The notes under the pieces were generated by a model. That model made no database searches and was not told where the DNA came from. It worked only from the letters and a program-made list of their open reading frames with translations. Positions 32,779 through 32,879 of a stretch of 32,879 nt of DNA are shown piece after piece. A program made the position numbers and the translations under genes. How positions within the stretch are numbered: position 1 is the stretch's first letter; every line of letters begins with the position of its first letter. The stretch is taken from assembly GCF_001419795.1 (NCBI RefSeq), contig NZ_LIRL01000185.1, positions 1 to 32,879 of the forward strand, written 5' to 3'. Source of the DNA: Streptomyces niveiscabiei. GTDB lineage: Bacteria; Actinomycetota; Actinomycetes; Streptomycetales; Streptomycetaceae.

Positions 32779-32879
32779 CGGCGTGGCGCGATCAAGTCGG
32801 TTCCGGGGCGGAGTACGCAGGGCCCGAGCCGCGCTGCCCCGGCGTTGCGCGATCAGGTCGGTTCCGGGGCGGAGTACGC
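32779..32879. repeat. 40-bp near-perfect direct repeat at the right edge
   Basis: Copies at 32779-32818 and 32840-32879 differ at two positions (CGGCGTG/TGCGCGATCAA/GGTCGG..., ending GGGGCGGAGTACGC), with a 61-bp period. The second copy ends exactly at the window border, so the array may continue beyond it. No coding frame is supported. Confidence 0.8.

Noticed and set aside
3-32879. Insertion sequences, prophage, tRNA genes or CRISPR arrays
   Set aside because: No transposase, integrase, tRNA-like cloverleaf with attachment repeats, or regular spacer-repeat pattern was seen on reading both strands.

Overview
The window looks like Streptomyces chromosome. GC content is very high, GTG and TTG starts are common, genes are packed with ATGA/GTGA overlaps, and the gene order from a zitB-type exporter through a hopanoid cluster to an XRE-cupin regulator matches, from memory, the S. 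coelicolor SCO6751-SCO6771 region. No database search was run; family names come from motifs read in the translations.

Layout. (1) 3-944, minus strand: a cation diffusion facilitator, with a Zur-like palindrome and a perfect 13-bp dyad upstream. (2) 1358-8408: seven co-directional genes, mostly overlapping. They encode a CDP-alcohol phosphotransferase with flanking domains (DUF5941 type), a cytidylyltransferase-like enzyme, an sn-glycerol-1-phosphate dehydrogenase-like protein, a second CDP-alcohol phosphotransferase-like protein, a family 2 glycosyltransferase and a TagG/TagH-like ABC exporter. A strong hairpin terminator ends the unit. Together they look like a pathway that makes CDP-activated glycerol phosphate and builds and exports a surface glycoconjugate; the product is not known to me. 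(3) 8712-20678: a hopanoid operon. It holds a squalene-synthase-family gene, a 31-residue ORF, hpnE, a polyprenyl diphosphate synthase, shc, hpnG, hpnH, ispG, dxs and an hpnO-like aminotransferase, so precursor supply and side-chain modification are encoded together. The first gene appears to be an in-frame chimera: an HpnC-like N-terminus joined to an HpnD-like body at the shared first Asp-rich motif, with no separate hpnC. (4) 20688-21476: a helically phased operator-like inverted repeat, an XRE-cupin regulator and a 41-aa membrane protein.

(5) 21486-24564: a Tyr/Ser phosphatase (minus strand) diverging from an intracellular GH36 alpha-galactosidase. (6) 24815-25998: a ydaO-type c-di-AMP riboswitch ahead of a secreted LysM-M23 cell-wall peptidase, closed by a terminator. 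(7) 26191-30642: a three-gene secreted operon (PcRGLX/YetA-like protein, CE2-like SGNH esterase, DUF1961/YesU-like protein), consistent with attack on rhamnogalacturonan or a similar plant polysaccharide. (8) 30722-32699: a cytoplasmic SGNH hydrolase overlapped by a possible Cys-Cys leader peptide, then a secreted SIMPL-domain protein. The right edge ends in a 40-bp near-perfect direct repeat cut by the window border.

Most interesting: the hpnC/hpnD chimera, the glycerol-1-phosphate/CDP-alcohol export locus, and a missing fourth catalytic Asp in one of its phosphotransferases. No tRNA, rRNA, CRISPR array, insertion sequence or prophage was seen.
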